Shown: positions 45,020-55,165, counted from the first letter of the stretch. The stretch is 64,000 bases of DNA from Streptomyces sp. 150FB (GCF_000818195.1 NZ_JTHL01000001.1:3235673-3299672), one strand, 5' to 3'. The notes: a model not told the origin generated them from the letters alone. A program made the numbers and translations.

Positions 45020-45748
45020 TCAGCTCAGGGTGAGTTGGCGGAGGACCCCCTGCGGGATGTGGAGATCCTCCTCGCGCAGCGAGCGCGGTACGGGCACCTC
45101 GGCGGTGACCGAGACCGAGGTGATCCGGTCGGTACGGAAGGCGCGCAGGCCGTCGCGCAGCCGGCACCAGGCCATCAGGTACCAGTGGTACGGCGAGCCG
45201 GCGTAGCCGAGCGGCTCGATCTCTCGCGTCGTGGTGACGCCCTCGCGGTCGCCGTAGCCGATACGCAGGACCCGGCGGGTGTCCAGCGCGTCGGCCACCA
45301 TGCGCGGCATCGGCGGCAGGCCGCCGCCCTTGCCGCCCTTGCCGCCCTCGTCGTCGTCGTCGTCGAGCAGGAGGATGCGGCCCGCCAAGGCCTGGGCGGC
45401 TGCGGCATCGTCCCCCTGCATGGCGGCGAGCAGCTTGCGCAGCGCCGTGCCGGCCGTCGCCCGGAACGGCGTGCCCTCCAGCCCCCGCAGCGCCACCGCC
45501 ATCGCGACGGCCTCGCCCGGCGTGAGATTGACCGGCGGCAGCGTGCGCGCCTTGTCGAGGCAGTAGCCGCCCGTGCGGCCCGGCTCGGCGTAGATCGGCA
45601 CCCCCGACTGCTGCAAGGCGCTGATGTCCCGCTCGACCGTGCGCACACTGACCTCGAAGCGGCCGGCCAGCCGGCGCGCGCTGCACGGACGGGGGGCGAC
45701 CGCCCGCAACTCCTCGACCAGGGCATAGAGACGATCAGTACGGTTCAC
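45020..45748 (-). CDS. HTH and WYL domain regulator
   Basis: 242 residues from the GTG at 45748. A winged helix with an HTH_11 pattern (residues 5-55: DRLYALVEELRAV, SARRLAGRFEVSVRTVERDI, GVPIYAEPGRTGGYCL) is followed by a WYL domain (about 150-230, with the WYL motif as HWYLMAW). An acidic run DDDDDEGGKGGKGGG separates them. WYL proteins sense nucleic acids or small ligands and often respond to DNA damage. It is divergent from hemC, with four 15-bp repeats between. Confidence 0.88.
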   Translation of the reverse strand: MNRTDRLYALVEELRAVAPRPCSARRLAGRFEVSVRTVERDISALQQSGVPIYAEPGRTGGYCLDKARTLPPVNLTPGEAVAMAVALRGLEGTPFRATAGTALRKLLAAMQGDDAAAAQALAGRILLLDDDDDEGGKGGKGGGLPPMPRMVADALDTRRVLRIGYGDREGVTTTREIEPLGYAGSPYHWYLMAWCRLRDGLRAFRTDRITSVSVTAEVPVPRSLREEDLHIPQGVLRQLTLS

Positions 45749-45767
45749 ACCCGCCAACCTAGACGGC

Positions 45768-45827
45768 GGGTACGACAACAGCGGATACGACAACCACGGA
45801 TACGACAGGAGCGGGTACGCCAGGAGC
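45768..45827. repeat. 4 x 15-bp direct repeat between WYL regulator and hemC paralogue
   Basis: Four copies of GGATACGACAACAGC (with small changes) at 45768, 45783, 45798 and 45813, spacing exactly 15 bases, or about 1.5 helical turns. They lie in the divergent promoter region and could be operator iterons. Read on the plus strand they encode GYDNSGYDNH, but no start precedes it. Confidence 0.8.
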
Positions 45828-45884
45828 GGGCCGGGGACAGAGCCGCGCCGTCCGTTACCGTGAGACGGGAACGGAAAGGACTCC

Positions 45885-46883
45885 ATGACCAGCCTTCCCC
45901 CCACACCGGCCGCACCCGGCGGGCCCGCGCGTCGCCTCCGTATCGGTACGCGCAGCTCGCCCATGGCGCTCGCCCAGGTCGAGCGGGTCTCGGCGCTGCT
46001 CCGTAAGCACGAGCCCGAGCTGCGGATCGAGGTGGTGCCCGTCACGACCGAGGCCGACCTCTGGCAGGGCGATCTGAGCGAGCTGGACGGCAAGGGGTCG
46101 TTCGTCAAGCAGATCGACCGGATGGTGCAGCGCGGCGACGTCGACCTGGCGGTGCACTGCGTCAAGGACGTCCCCGGCGACGTACCCATGCCCGACGGGC
46201 TGTTCTTCGCCGCCCATCTCCCCCGGGACGATGTGCGCGACGTCCTGCTCTTCCCCGAAAGTTCGACCCGGCGGAAGCTGGACGACCTGCCCCGGGGCGC
46301 CGTCGTCGCGACCTCCGCCGTGCGGCGGAAGGCGCAGCTCAAGCGGGTACGGCCGGATCTCTCGGTGGTTCGTGTCCGGGGCGCCGTGGGCAGCCGGGTG
46401 GAAAAGCTCGACGGCAGAAGGCCTGCCGACCCGGCGCCCGACGCGATGGTCCTCGCCGTCTCCGGGCTCGAACGGCTCGGCATCCAGGACCGCGGCCGGC
46501 ACATCTTCTCGCTCGACGAGCTGCTGCCCGCCGTCGGCGCGGGCGCGCTCGGGCTCGAATGCCGCACGGACGACCGGCCGACCGCCGCTCTGCTCGCCCT
46601 CCTCGACGACGAGCGCACCACCACCGAGGTCGGTGCCGAGCGCGCCATGCTGCGTGGTCTGCGCGGGCACTGCAACAGCCCGATCGCCGGGCACTGCCAC
46701 ACCCTTCCCGACGGGCGGCTCAGCCTGCGCGGGATCGTCTTCGACGCGGACGGCTCGGCCTTCGTGGCGTCGCACCTGGTGAGCGAGGACCCGGACCACT
46801 CCGGCGAGGCGCTCGGCCGCCGCGTCTGCGACGACCTGCTGCGGCAGGGCGCCGACCGGATCATCGCGAGCATTCCGCACTGA
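45885..46883 (+). CDS. hemC: hydroxymethylbilane synthase (porphobilinogen deaminase) homologue
   Basis: 332 residues. Joins four porphobilinogens into hydroxymethylbilane. Typical marks: RIGTRSSPMALAQ, GKGSFVKQID, DLAVHCVKDVP, TSAVRRKAQLKRVRP, and the cofactor region VGAGALGLECR and GHCNSPIAGHC with the Cys that holds the dipyrromethane. It stands alone, far from a hem cluster, behind a WYL regulator, so it may be a second copy for a specialised tetrapyrrole or a spare. The canonical gene is not in this window. Confidence 0.9.
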   Translation: MTSLPPTPAAPGGPARRLRIGTRSSPMALAQVERVSALLRKHEPELRIEVVPVTTEADLWQGDLSELDGKGSFVKQIDRMVQRGDVDLAVHCVKDVPGDVPMPDGLFFAAHLPRDDVRDVLLFPESSTRRKLDDLPRGAVVATSAVRRKAQLKRVRPDLSVVRVRGAVGSRVEKLDGRRPADPAPDAMVLAVSGLERLGIQDRGRHIFSLDELLPAVGAGALGLECRTDDRPTAALLALLDDERTTTEVGAERAMLRGLRGHCNSPIAGHCHTLPDGRLSLRGIVFDADGSAFVASHLVSEDPDHSGEALGRRVCDDLLRQGADRIIASIPH

Positions 46884-46918
46884 CTGTTCTGTCCGCGGAG
46901 GTTGGCTAGGGTGGCCCG

Positions 46919-47380
46919 ATGGCACGGACGGACACAGCTTCCCGGGTGATCGCGGCCTCAACTGACCGTGTCTACGCGGCCCTCGTCGATCCGGACGCGC
47001 TCGCGGCATGGCTGCCACCGGACGGCATGAGTGGCCGATTCGAACGGTACGACGCGCGGCCCGGCGGGTCGTACCGGCTGGTCCTGACCTACGCGGACGC
47101 CTCGAAGGCGCCGGGCAAGGCCACAGCGGATTCCGACATCGTCGAGGCGCGCTTCGTCGACCTCGTCCCTGGCGTGCGCGTCGTGCAGGCCGTGGACTTC
47201 GTCTCCGCGGACCCGGCCTACGCCGGCACGATGACGATGACCTGGGAGGTCGGTCCGGCCGACACGGGGACGCGCGTGGAGATCCGCGCCGAGGACGTCC
47301 CCGCCGGTGTCTCGGCGGAGGACCACGCCGCCGGTCTCGCCTCCTCGCTGGCGAACCTCGCCGCCTACCTGGAGCAATGA
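46919..47380 (+). CDS. SRPBCC/AHSA1 domain protein
   Basis: 153 residues. START-like helix-grip fold: ASRVIAASTDRVYAALVDPDALAAWLPP at the N-terminus, RPGGSYRLVLTY, then TMTMTWEVGP, TGTRVEIRAEDVP and a long C-terminal helix (AEDHAAGLASSLANLAAYLEQ, split). It binds a hydrophobic ligand; function unknown. The gene begins 35 bases after hemC, possibly in the same transcript. Confidence 0.88.
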   Translation: MARTDTASRVIAASTDRVYAALVDPDALAAWLPPDGMSGRFERYDARPGGSYRLVLTYADASKAPGKATADSDIVEARFVDLVPGVRVVQAVDFVSADPAYAGTMTMTWEVGPADTGTRVEIRAEDVPAGVSAEDHAAGLASSLANLAAYLEQ

Positions 47381-47429
47381 CCGGCCGCAGTACGCGGCTT
47401 CCCCCCGGTAAGCGACCTCAGCGCGCGTC

Positions 47430-48023
47430 TCACCGCGCGGTCGGCCCGCCCGGCGGTTCCCAGCCGTTCGTGAGGATGTCGAAGACCGCCTCGACGGCGG
47501 CTCGGCGGTCCTCCCGGCCGCGAGCGAGAGTCGGGATCTCAAGCACGAACCGGGCAAGGGCCACACACGCGAAGTTGTCGTGTTCCACGCCCGTCTCGTC
47601 GGCGATGGCCGCGCTGAGACCCTCGGTGTGCCGGGTCCACCTGCGTTCCGCGTACGCGCGTAGCTCCGGCGTGGAGTCCACCAGGTTGGTGTAGTCGGCC
47701 ATCTGTGGGTGCGCCGCGAGCGGCAGCCAGATGTCGAGGACGTGCTGCCGGAGGGCATCGAGAATGCTCCGACCGGCGGCTCGCTGCCGTACCGCGGCGA
47801 TCAGTTCCGACTCGCGGTCCTCGTCCTGGTCGAACACCAGCGCTTCCTTGCCGGTGAAGTGCTTGAACACCGTGGCGGCCGACACGTCGGCCGCGTCGGC
47901 GATGTCACGGATGCTCACCCGGTCGTAGCCGTGTTCCAGGAAGAGCCGCAGTGCGGCGTCGGCGATCGCTTGGCGAGTGGCCGCCTTCTTGCGTTCGCGG
48001 CGGCCGACAGGGGGCGTGGTCAT
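47430..48023 (-). CDS. TetR family regulator of divergent monooxygenase
   Basis: 197 residues. Helix-turn-helix at about 12-58 (ATRQAIADAALRLFLEHGY, VSIRDIADAADVSAATVFKHF). Ligand domain with HPQMADYTNLVDSTPELRAY and a long helical C-terminus. It is divergent from the FAD monooxygenase; two repeated AGTTGCATCAA boxes lie between the start codons and are its likely binding sites. Confidence 0.9.
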   Translation of the reverse strand: MTTPPVGRRERKKAATRQAIADAALRLFLEHGYDRVSIRDIADAADVSAATVFKHFTGKEALVFDQDEDRESELIAAVRQRAAGRSILDALRQHVLDIWLPLAAHPQMADYTNLVDSTPELRAYAERRWTRHTEGLSAAIADETGVEHDNFACVALARFVLEIPTLARGREDRRAAVEAVFDILTNGWEPPGGPTAR

Positions 48024-48041
48024 GAGGTGACCATATCCGAC

Positions 48042-48069
48042 AGTTGCATCAACATCCTAGTTGCATCAA
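48042..48069. promoter_or_regulatory. repeated TetR operator boxes
   Basis: AGTTGCATCAA occurs at 48042-48052 and again at 48059-48069 (17-base spacing), each with a TTGCATCAA core. They lie between the divergent TetR and monooxygenase genes in an AT-rich patch. Confidence 0.6.
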
Positions 48070-48172
48070 TATCTAAGTTGACTCGTTCTACTTTTCTACC
48101 TACTCTGCTTTTCGTCCGAGTGTTCCAACTGCGCGCCCCATGCGCTCTCTCTTCGTCAGCGAAGGAACAACC

Positions 48173-49315
48173 ATGAACTCCCCAGCACCCGCCCGCGCCA
48201 GAATCAGCGTCATCGGCGCCGGACCCGGCGGACTGACCTGCGCCCGCATCCTTCAGCGGCGCGGCATCGCGGTCACCGTCCACGACCGCGACCCGGGCCC
48301 CGACGCGCGCGATCAGGGCGGCACCCTCGACCTGCACGCCGACAACGGCCAGATCGCCTTGCGCGAAGCCGGCCTGCTCGACGAGTTCTTCGAGCTGGCC
48401 CGCCCCGAAGGCCAGGAAATGCGCTGGATGGATCCGACCGGCAAGGTCATGTCCCACAAAGTCCCGGAGGCCGGCGAGCGCTTCAAGCCGGAAATCGACC
48501 GCGGCCAACTGCGCGGCCTGCTGCTCGACTCCCTGGAGCCGGGAACCGTACGGTGGGGCCGCACCCTCGACAAGATCAGCGGGCCCGCCGACGGTCCACG
48601 GCGGTTGCACTTCGCCGACGGCACGACCGTCGAGACCGATCTGGTCATCGGCGCGGACGGCGCCTTCTCCCGGGTACGACCGGCCGTGTCGCCCGCCGTT
48701 CCCGAGTACACCGGCGTGAGCTTCCTGGAAGCGTGGTTCTCCGACGTCGAGAACCAACACCCCGACCTCGCCAAGCTGGTCGGCCCCGGCAGCGCCGCCG
48801 CGGCCGACGGCGACCGCGGCCTGTTCGCCCAGCGCAACAGCGGAAATCACCTGCGCGTCCACATCATCCGACGTGTCCCGGTCGACTGGATCACCAAGAA
48901 CGGCCTCACCCCCGACGACACCGACGGCATCCGCGCCCTGCTCCTCGACGAGTACGCCCACTGGTCGCCCCGGCTGCGCCGGATGATCGCCGACAACGAC
49001 GGCCTCTACGTCGACCGGCCCATCCTCGCCCTCCCGGTCCCGCACACCTGGGAACACAACCCGACGGTGACCCTGGTCGGCGACGCCGCCCACCTCATGC
49101 CCCCGCTCGGCGTCGGCGTCAACCTCGCCATGCTCGACGCCGCCGAACTCGCCCTCGCTCTCGCGAACGCGGCCACTCTCGATGACGCCGTCCGCGTCTA
49201 CGAGAAGACCATGCTTCCCCGCTCCGCCGAGATGGCCCACGTCCTCGAAGGCGGCGCCGAACACCTGCTGTCCGCCGACGTACCGGACTTCATGGACGAC
49301 GACGCCCAGTCCTGA
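48173..49315 (+). CDS. FAD-dependent monooxygenase (TetX/PHBH class)
   Basis: 380 residues from the ATG at 48173 with AAGGAAC upstream. The FAD dinucleotide site is SVIGAGPGGLTCARILQRRG, with RDQGGTLDLH, the DG motif GADGAFSRVRP (about residue 160) and VTLVGDAAHLMPPLGVGVN. These are group A flavin monooxygenase signatures as in TetX, which hydroxylate aromatic or tetracycline-like substrates. The substrate is unknown. It pairs with the divergent TetR. Confidence 0.92.
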   Translation: MNSPAPARARISVIGAGPGGLTCARILQRRGIAVTVHDRDPGPDARDQGGTLDLHADNGQIALREAGLLDEFFELARPEGQEMRWMDPTGKVMSHKVPEAGERFKPEIDRGQLRGLLLDSLEPGTVRWGRTLDKISGPADGPRRLHFADGTTVETDLVIGADGAFSRVRPAVSPAVPEYTGVSFLEAWFSDVENQHPDLAKLVGPGSAAAADGDRGLFAQRNSGNHLRVHIIRRVPVDWITKNGLTPDDTDGIRALLLDEYAHWSPRLRRMIADNDGLYVDRPILALPVPHTWEHNPTVTLVGDAAHLMPPLGVGVNLAMLDAAELALALANAATLDDAVRVYEKTMLPRSAEMAHVLEGGAEHLLSADVPDFMDDDAQS

Positions 49316-49339
49316 CCGCGTCCGTCGTGAAAGTCCCGC

Positions 49340-50293
49340 CTACCCGGCGACGCCCGGGCGGCGGCCCGCGGCGGTCAGGGCGATCTTTCCGCGCCGTGGG
49401 CCTCGCGCGGCCAACGCGTGGGCGCGGTCCGCCTGTTCCATGGGGAACACCTGCCGCAAGGGGACGCGGAAGCGGCCCTGTTCGAAGAGCGCGGCAGCGA
49501 CGGCGAGGCCGTGGCGTCCATGCGGTTGGCCGCCGAGGTCGCCGACCGAGAGGCGGACGCCGCGTCCGGGGCCTGTGAAGTCCGCGATGGTGACGACTGA
49601 GTCCGCCGTGCCGGTGAGCGCGACGAGTTCGGACAGCGAGCCGGCACCGGCGACGTCGAGCGCGCGGTCGACCCGCCCGGCGTGAAGCGCGCCGACCCGC
49701 TCGGGCAGCCCCTCGCCGTACGTGGTGGGGATCGCGCCGAGCCCGGCGAGGAAGGTCTGGTTCTCCGGGCCGCCCGTCCCGATCACACGTGCGCCCCGCG
49801 CGATCGCGAGCTGCACGGCGACGCTGCCGACGCCGCCCGCGGCGCCGTCGATCAGCAGGGTCGTTCCTACGCGTACGTCGAGCAGGTCGAGCACCCGGGT
49901 CGCCGTCTCGATGCTCGTACCGCCCGCGCCGGCCTCGTCCCAGGGCATCGACGCCGGTTTAGGGGCCCAGAACCGCAGAACGGCGAACTCGGCGCTCGCC
50001 CCGCCGAGCAGCGAGACATCGACCGCGCCGAACACCTCGTCCCCGACCGCGACACCGGTGACGTCCGGCCCCACTTCGTCGACCACCCCGGCCGCGTCGA
50101 CGCCCGGGACATGCGGCAGGGCGATCTTCGCGGCCGACGGGGACTCTCCGGCGCGGAGCACGACATCGACCGGCGAGACTCCGGCGGCTCTGACCGCGAT
50201 GCGTATGTCCCCCCGGCCCGCGTGCGGCTCGGGATACGGACCGACGGTGAGCACCTCGGGAGGACCGAACCGGTCGAACTGGACTGCGAACAC
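49340..50293 (-). CDS. NADP-dependent oxidoreductase (zinc-free MDR, quinone reductase-like)
   Basis: 317 residues from a GTG at 50293 with AGGGG upstream. GroES-like domain at about 1-115 (FGPPEVLTVG, PHVPGVDAAGVVDEVG), then a Rossmann domain with the cofactor loop DGAAGGVGSVAVQLA and TTYGEGLP. It lacks the zinc-binding Cys cluster, as in quinone reductases. The gene is divergent from a TetR regulator. A decayed relative lies at 22402-22899. Confidence 0.92.
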   Translation of the reverse strand: MFAVQFDRFGPPEVLTVGPYPEPHAGRGDIRIAVRAAGVSPVDVVLRAGESPSAAKIALPHVPGVDAAGVVDEVGPDVTGVAVGDEVFGAVDVSLLGGASAEFAVLRFWAPKPASMPWDEAGAGGTSIETATRVLDLLDVRVGTTLLIDGAAGGVGSVAVQLAIARGARVIGTGGPENQTFLAGLGAIPTTYGEGLPERVGALHAGRVDRALDVAGAGSLSELVALTGTADSVVTIADFTGPGRGVRLSVGDLGGQPHGRHGLAVAAALFEQGRFRVPLRQVFPMEQADRAHALAARGPRRGKIALTAAGRRPGVAG

Positions 50294-50361
50294 GATGACC
50301 CCTCTGACCTGGACGACAAGCTGGACGACATGACCGTGCGCCTTGGCACAGAGGCAGACTA

Positions 50362-50375
50362 GGAACGGCCGTTCC
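50362..50375. promoter_or_regulatory. 14-bp palindromic TetR operator
   Basis: GGAACGGCCGTTCC is a perfect palindrome in the region between the divergent oxidoreductase and TetR genes, 35 bases before the TetR start. Confidence 0.6.
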
Positions 50376-50409
50376 GGACAACGGCGAAGCGAGAGAGGGG
50401 CGGGGCAGA

Positions 50410-50979
50410 GTGACTCGGAAGCGCCGTACGGATGCCGAGGACAACCACCGGCACATCCTCGGAGTGGCGCGGGCCGCGTTCGCCGCGGACGGTCTTGAGC
50501 TGCCGGTACGTGAGATCGCGCGGCGCGCCGGTATGGGCGTCGCCACGGTCTACCGGCACTTCCCGTCGCGTCAGGACCTCATCTCGGCCGTACTCGCCGA
50601 GCATGTCGCCCGGTGCGGGGCGGAGATGCGGGCGGCCCTCGCCGACCCGGACGCGCGGCGCGCGCTGCGCGGCACCATCCGCCGCTTCAGCGAGCGGCAG
50701 ACGCGCGACCGGGCCATCAACGAAGCGCTGCTCGGTTCGCACAGCGCGGGAGCGGCCTTCGCCGACGAACGCCGCGCGCACGCCGAGGCGTTCGCCCTGC
50801 TGGTACGCCGCGCCCGCGAGGCCGGCGCCCTCCGGGACGACGTATCGGTCACTGACGCGCGCGTGGCCCTGCTGGCGATCACCTCTTTCCGGGCGCTCCC
50901 GGCCGAGCGGGCGTCGTCAGCGATCGAAAGGCTGACGGATCTGCTGCTCAGGGGCGTACTGAACGAGGAAGCGGCCTGA
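50410..50979 (+). CDS. TetR family regulator
   Basis: 189 residues from a GTG at 50410. HTH at about 12-55 (HRHILGVARAAFAADGL, PVREIARRAGMGVATVYRHFPS). C-terminal ligand domain of the TetR_C_33/SbtR type (EAGALRDDVSVTDARVAL). A GGAACGGCCGTTCC palindrome at 50362-50375 upstream is its likely site. The divergent oxidoreductase is its probable target. Confidence 0.9.
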   Translation: MTRKRRTDAEDNHRHILGVARAAFAADGLELPVREIARRAGMGVATVYRHFPSRQDLISAVLAEHVARCGAEMRAALADPDARRALRGTIRRFSERQTRDRAINEALLGSHSAGAAFADERRAHAEAFALLVRRAREAGALRDDVSVTDARVALLAITSFRALPAERASSAIERLTDLLLRGVLNEEAA

Positions 50980-51043
50980 TCCCCCGAAGGCCACACGCCC
51001 GTACTTGGCCACCGCTGTAAGCGATGTCGTGCACACTCTCTGT

Positions 51044-51315
51044 GTGGCTGAGAGCGTCGCGACCGCCCGGGAAGCCCGCGCACACCTGGCCGACCACATC
51101 GACCACGCCGAGCAGGGCAGGCCCACCGTGATCACCCGCGACGGCGTGCAGGTGGCCGCCCTGGTGCCGATCGCGGACTTCGTGGCCCTGGAGGAGGCAG
51201 CAGACCGGTTGCCGGCCCGGGAGGCGGAAGCGGTACTTGCGGCGGACGGCCCCACCGTGAGCATGGCCGAGCTACTGGGGGCCTGTTCGCCGAGCCCGCC
51301 AACGACGCGAAGTGA
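51044..51315 (+). pseudogene. Phd/YefM-type antitoxin with C-terminal frameshift
   Basis: From a GTG at 51044 the frame gives a Phd/YefM antitoxin core: ATAREARAHLADHIDHAEQG, PTVITRDGVQVAALVPIADF and MAELLG. At the G-run 51277-51281 the frame leaves the family sequence and runs on into antisense of ppx. Adding one G restores GGLFAEPANDAK and a stop at 51313-51315. So the C-terminus is frameshifted, in the genome or in the sequencing. No toxin gene (RelE, Fic, PIN) follows. Confidence 0.7.
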
Positions 51316-51343
51316 CGCGCCGGTTCCGGTCACGGCGCGGACC

Positions 51344-52294
51344 TCACCCGGCGTCGCGTGCCGCCTGCCACGCGATGCCGTCCAGGATGTCGTGCTCGCT
51401 CACCACGACCTCGTTCGCGCCCGTCCGCTCCATGATCGCGAGCAGTATCAGGGACCCCACCCCGATCACGTCCACCCGCCCCGGGTGCATGATCGGGATC
51501 GCCGCCCGCTCCGCGTGTGTGGCCATCAGCAGGCGGCCGGTGATCTCCCTCACCCGTTCCAGCGGGATCCGGCTGTGGTGGATGGCCTCCGAGTCGTACG
51601 TCCCCAGGTCCAGCGCGATCCCCGCCACCGTCGTCACCGTGCCCGCCAGGCCCACCAGCGTGCGCGACTCGCGCAGCGGGACCGTCTCCTCCGCCAGGTC
51701 CAGCGCCGCTTCGATGTCCAGCCGGACCGCGGTGACCTGTTCCGGGGTCGGCGGGTCGGTGAGGACGCCGTCGTGCAGCAGGTGGCGTTCCGTCAGGCGT
51801 ACGCAGCCGATGTTCACCGACTTGCCGGCCCTGACCTCGTCCTCACCGACGACGAACTCCGTCGAGCCGCCCCCGATGTCCACCACCAGATAGCTGTCGT
51901 GCCCCGGGAGTTCCTTCGTCGCGCCCGTGAAGGAGAGTTCCGCCTCCTGGTCGCCGCTGATCACCTCGGGCTCCACGCCCAGGATCTCCACGACCCCCCG
52001 CACGAACTCGTCGCGGTTCTCCGCGTCACGCGTGGCGGAGGTCGCGACGAACAACAGGTTGTCCGGCGCCCGCACCCCGTGGGACGCGATGATCTCCGCG
52101 TACTCGCGGCACGCGGCGAACGTACGCTCCAGCGCCTCCGGCGCCAGCCGGCCCGTCCTGTCCACGCCCTGGCCCAGCCTGACGATCTTCATCCGCCGGT
52201 CGAGGTCGACCAGTTCGCCCGTGGCGAGGTCCACGTCCGCGACCAGGAGACGGATGGAGTTCGTACCGCAGTCAACAGCAGCGACCCTGGTCAT
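51344..52294 (-). CDS. ppx: Ppx/GppA family exopolyphosphatase
   Basis: 316 residues from the ATG at 52294, which overlaps the stop of the upstream DUF501 gene (ATGA). ASKHA-fold phosphatase: AAVDCGTNSIRLLVADVD, ATSATRDAENRDEF, VVDIGGGSTEFVVG, LAGTVTTVAGIAL. It hydrolyses polyphosphate ends or pppGpp. It lacks the extra C-terminal domains of E. coli Ppx, as do other actinomycete Ppx1 proteins. Part of the DUF501-ppx gene pair that follows divIC and eno. Confidence 0.93.
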   Translation of the reverse strand: MTRVAAVDCGTNSIRLLVADVDLATGELVDLDRRMKIVRLGQGVDRTGRLAPEALERTFAACREYAEIIASHGVRAPDNLLFVATSATRDAENRDEFVRGVVEILGVEPEVISGDQEAELSFTGATKELPGHDSYLVVDIGGGSTEFVVGEDEVRAGKSVNIGCVRLTERHLLHDGVLTDPPTPEQVTAVRLDIEAALDLAEETVPLRESRTLVGLAGTVTTVAGIALDLGTYDSEAIHHSRIPLERVREITGRLLMATHAERAAIPIMHPGRVDVIGVGSLILLAIMERTGANEVVVSEHDILDGIAWQAARDAG

Positions 52295-52824
52295 TCGGCG
52301 CCTTCCTTTGTGAACGGAGTCACACACGCACCCTTGCGCCACCACTCCGGCAGCATCGCCAACGCCTCGTCACCCAGCGGGTTCACCCCGGGCCCGGCGG
52401 CCAGCGAGTGGCCGACGAGGACGTGCAGGCACTTCACCCGGTCCGGCATCCCGCCCGCGCTCGGGAAACCGGCCAGCACCTCGATGGCGTCACGGCGCGC
52501 GATGTAGTCCTCGTGCGCCTTGCGGTACGCGGCGGCCAGCTCGGGGTCGGTCGCGAGGCGTTCCGTCATCTCCTTCATGACGCCGTTCGCCTCCAGCGTG
52601 CCGATGGCCGAGGCCGCGCGCGGGCAGGTCAGGTAGTACAGCGTCGGGAAGGGCGTCGAGTCGGGGAGCCGGGGCGCGGTCTCCACCACGTCCGGCTCGC
52701 CGCACGGGCAGCGGTGCGCGATGGCGCGCAGCCCGCGCGGCGGGCGGCCGAGCTGTTGCTTGAAGGCCGCGACGTCCGCCTCGGTGGGCTCTGTGCGCTC
52801 GGTCTGGGGAGGGGGCGTGTCCAT
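52291..52824 (-). CDS. DUF501 domain protein
   Basis: 177 residues. DUF501 pattern: AAFKQQLGRPPRGLRAIAHRC, CGEPDVVETAPRLPDSTPFP, YYLTCPRAASAIGTLE and the ending MPDRVKCLHVLVGHSLAAGPG. A CxC near residue 40 and later cysteines might bind metal. Function unknown; it is always next to divIC and ppx in actinomycetes. Translationally coupled to ppx. Confidence 0.9.
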   Translation of the reverse strand: MDTPPPQTERTEPTEADVAAFKQQLGRPPRGLRAIAHRCPCGEPDVVETAPRLPDSTPFPTLYYLTCPRAASAIGTLEANGVMKEMTERLATDPELAAAYRKAHEDYIARRDAIEVLAGFPSAGGMPDRVKCLHVLVGHSLAAGPGVNPLGDEALAMLPEWWRKGACVTPFTKEGAE

Positions 52825-52894
52825 GCCTGCCTTGGTTCTGCCGTTCGAAAAGTTCGGGGCGAAGGTTCGGGGCGGAAGTTGGGTGTTCCTGTCG

Positions 52895-53368
52895 CTACTT
52901 GTCCGGGCGGTCCGCGTTGTCCACGCCGTCCATCAGGTTCGAGTACCAGGCGCGGTCCGCCGCCCCCTCGTCGTCCTTGGTCTGCTTCCGCGCACCCGGA
53001 TCGATCATGGTGTAGCCGGTCTCCCCCGGCTTCACGTAGTGCAGATGCTCGCGCGCCAGCCGCTCGATGTAGACGTCGTCCTGGAGCCGCGCCTTCTCGT
53101 CGCGCAACTGCTCGACCCGCTGCTTCGCGTCGCGCGCCGTCCGCTCCTGGTCGGCGATGTCGTTGCGCTGCGACACGTACTGCCGCATCGGGTACGCGAG
53201 CGCCACGACCAGTGTGCAGACGATCAGCGCGAGGAAGGCGGCGCGGCCGGTGAGCCGGGAGCGGCGGGCCTGCCTGCGGCTCTGCGAGCGGTAGACCCTG
53301 GCGGCGGTCTGCTCGCCGAGCAGCCGCAGCCTGGTCGAAGTGGAGAACCGGTCCCGGTTCCCGGCCAT
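52895..53368 (-). CDS. divIC: septum formation initiator FtsB/DivIC
   Basis: 157 residues. Cytosolic N-terminus (about 1-40, basic: SRRQARRSRLTGRA), a single membrane helix (about 43-62, AAFLALIVCTLVVALAYPM) and an external coiled coil (ERTARDAKQRVEQLRDEKARL), followed by YIERLAREHLHYVKPGETGY, the DivIC signature. It joins FtsL and FtsQ in the cell-division complex. Located as in other streptomycetes between DUF501 and eno. Confidence 0.93.
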   Translation of the reverse strand: MAGNRDRFSTSTRLRLLGEQTAARVYRSQSRRQARRSRLTGRAAFLALIVCTLVVALAYPMRQYVSQRNDIADQERTARDAKQRVEQLRDEKARLQDDVYIERLAREHLHYVKPGETGYTMIDPGARKQTKDDEGAADRAWYSNLMDGVDNADRPDK

Positions 53369-53447
53369 CGCTCTCGCCTCCGCTGTCCCGTTCCCGGTAC
53401 GTCTGGTCCGGTACGTCTCCCCGGCACGCCTGTCCGCCGCGCCGTCA

Positions 53448-53500
53448 CGTACGTACGTCCCCGAACACGGTACGGGACCGGGGACGAGGACGTACGTACG
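53448..53500. terminator. imperfect hairpin terminator after eno
   Basis: CGTACGTACGTCCCCG (53448-53463) pairs with CGGGGAC-GAGG-ACGTACGTACG (53479-53500, four unpaired bases) in the gap between eno and divIC. The ACGT runs on both sides make a strong cruciform-like structure. Confidence 0.55.
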
Positions 53501-53539
53501 ACGGGCTGGCCGGCCTGCTCGGTCCGGCCGTGCCCGGCC

Positions 53540-54889
<1,350 letters not shown>

Positions 54890-55066
54890 CTAACCGGCTC
54901 CCGGCGCTCGACCCGCCCCGCGCCCGCTTCCTGGGACGGAATGGCGACGGAACACCGGCCGATCCCTGCCCGCCCCCCGCCCTCACCTCCGCCGTCACGC
55001 CTTTTGTACGGACAGAACCCCGGCCCGGCGCGTACGGGGGAGCGCGCCGGACCGGGGTGGTCCTGG

Positions 55067-55100
55067 CCGGATCGGCCGACGGGGCGGTCGGCCGATCCGG
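55067..55100. terminator. 14-bp stem terminator after rpfA
   Basis: CCGGATCGGCCGAC and GTCGGCCGATCCGG pair exactly with a six-base GGGGCG loop, 66 bases after the rpfA stop. The rest of 54827-55165 is the eno upstream region; I see no other element. Confidence 0.8.
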
Positions 55101-55165
55101 CACGGAGATGCCCCTGCCCGCGAACGGGCCGGGGATGGGTCAGGGACGCGTCGGGGACGCGTCGG

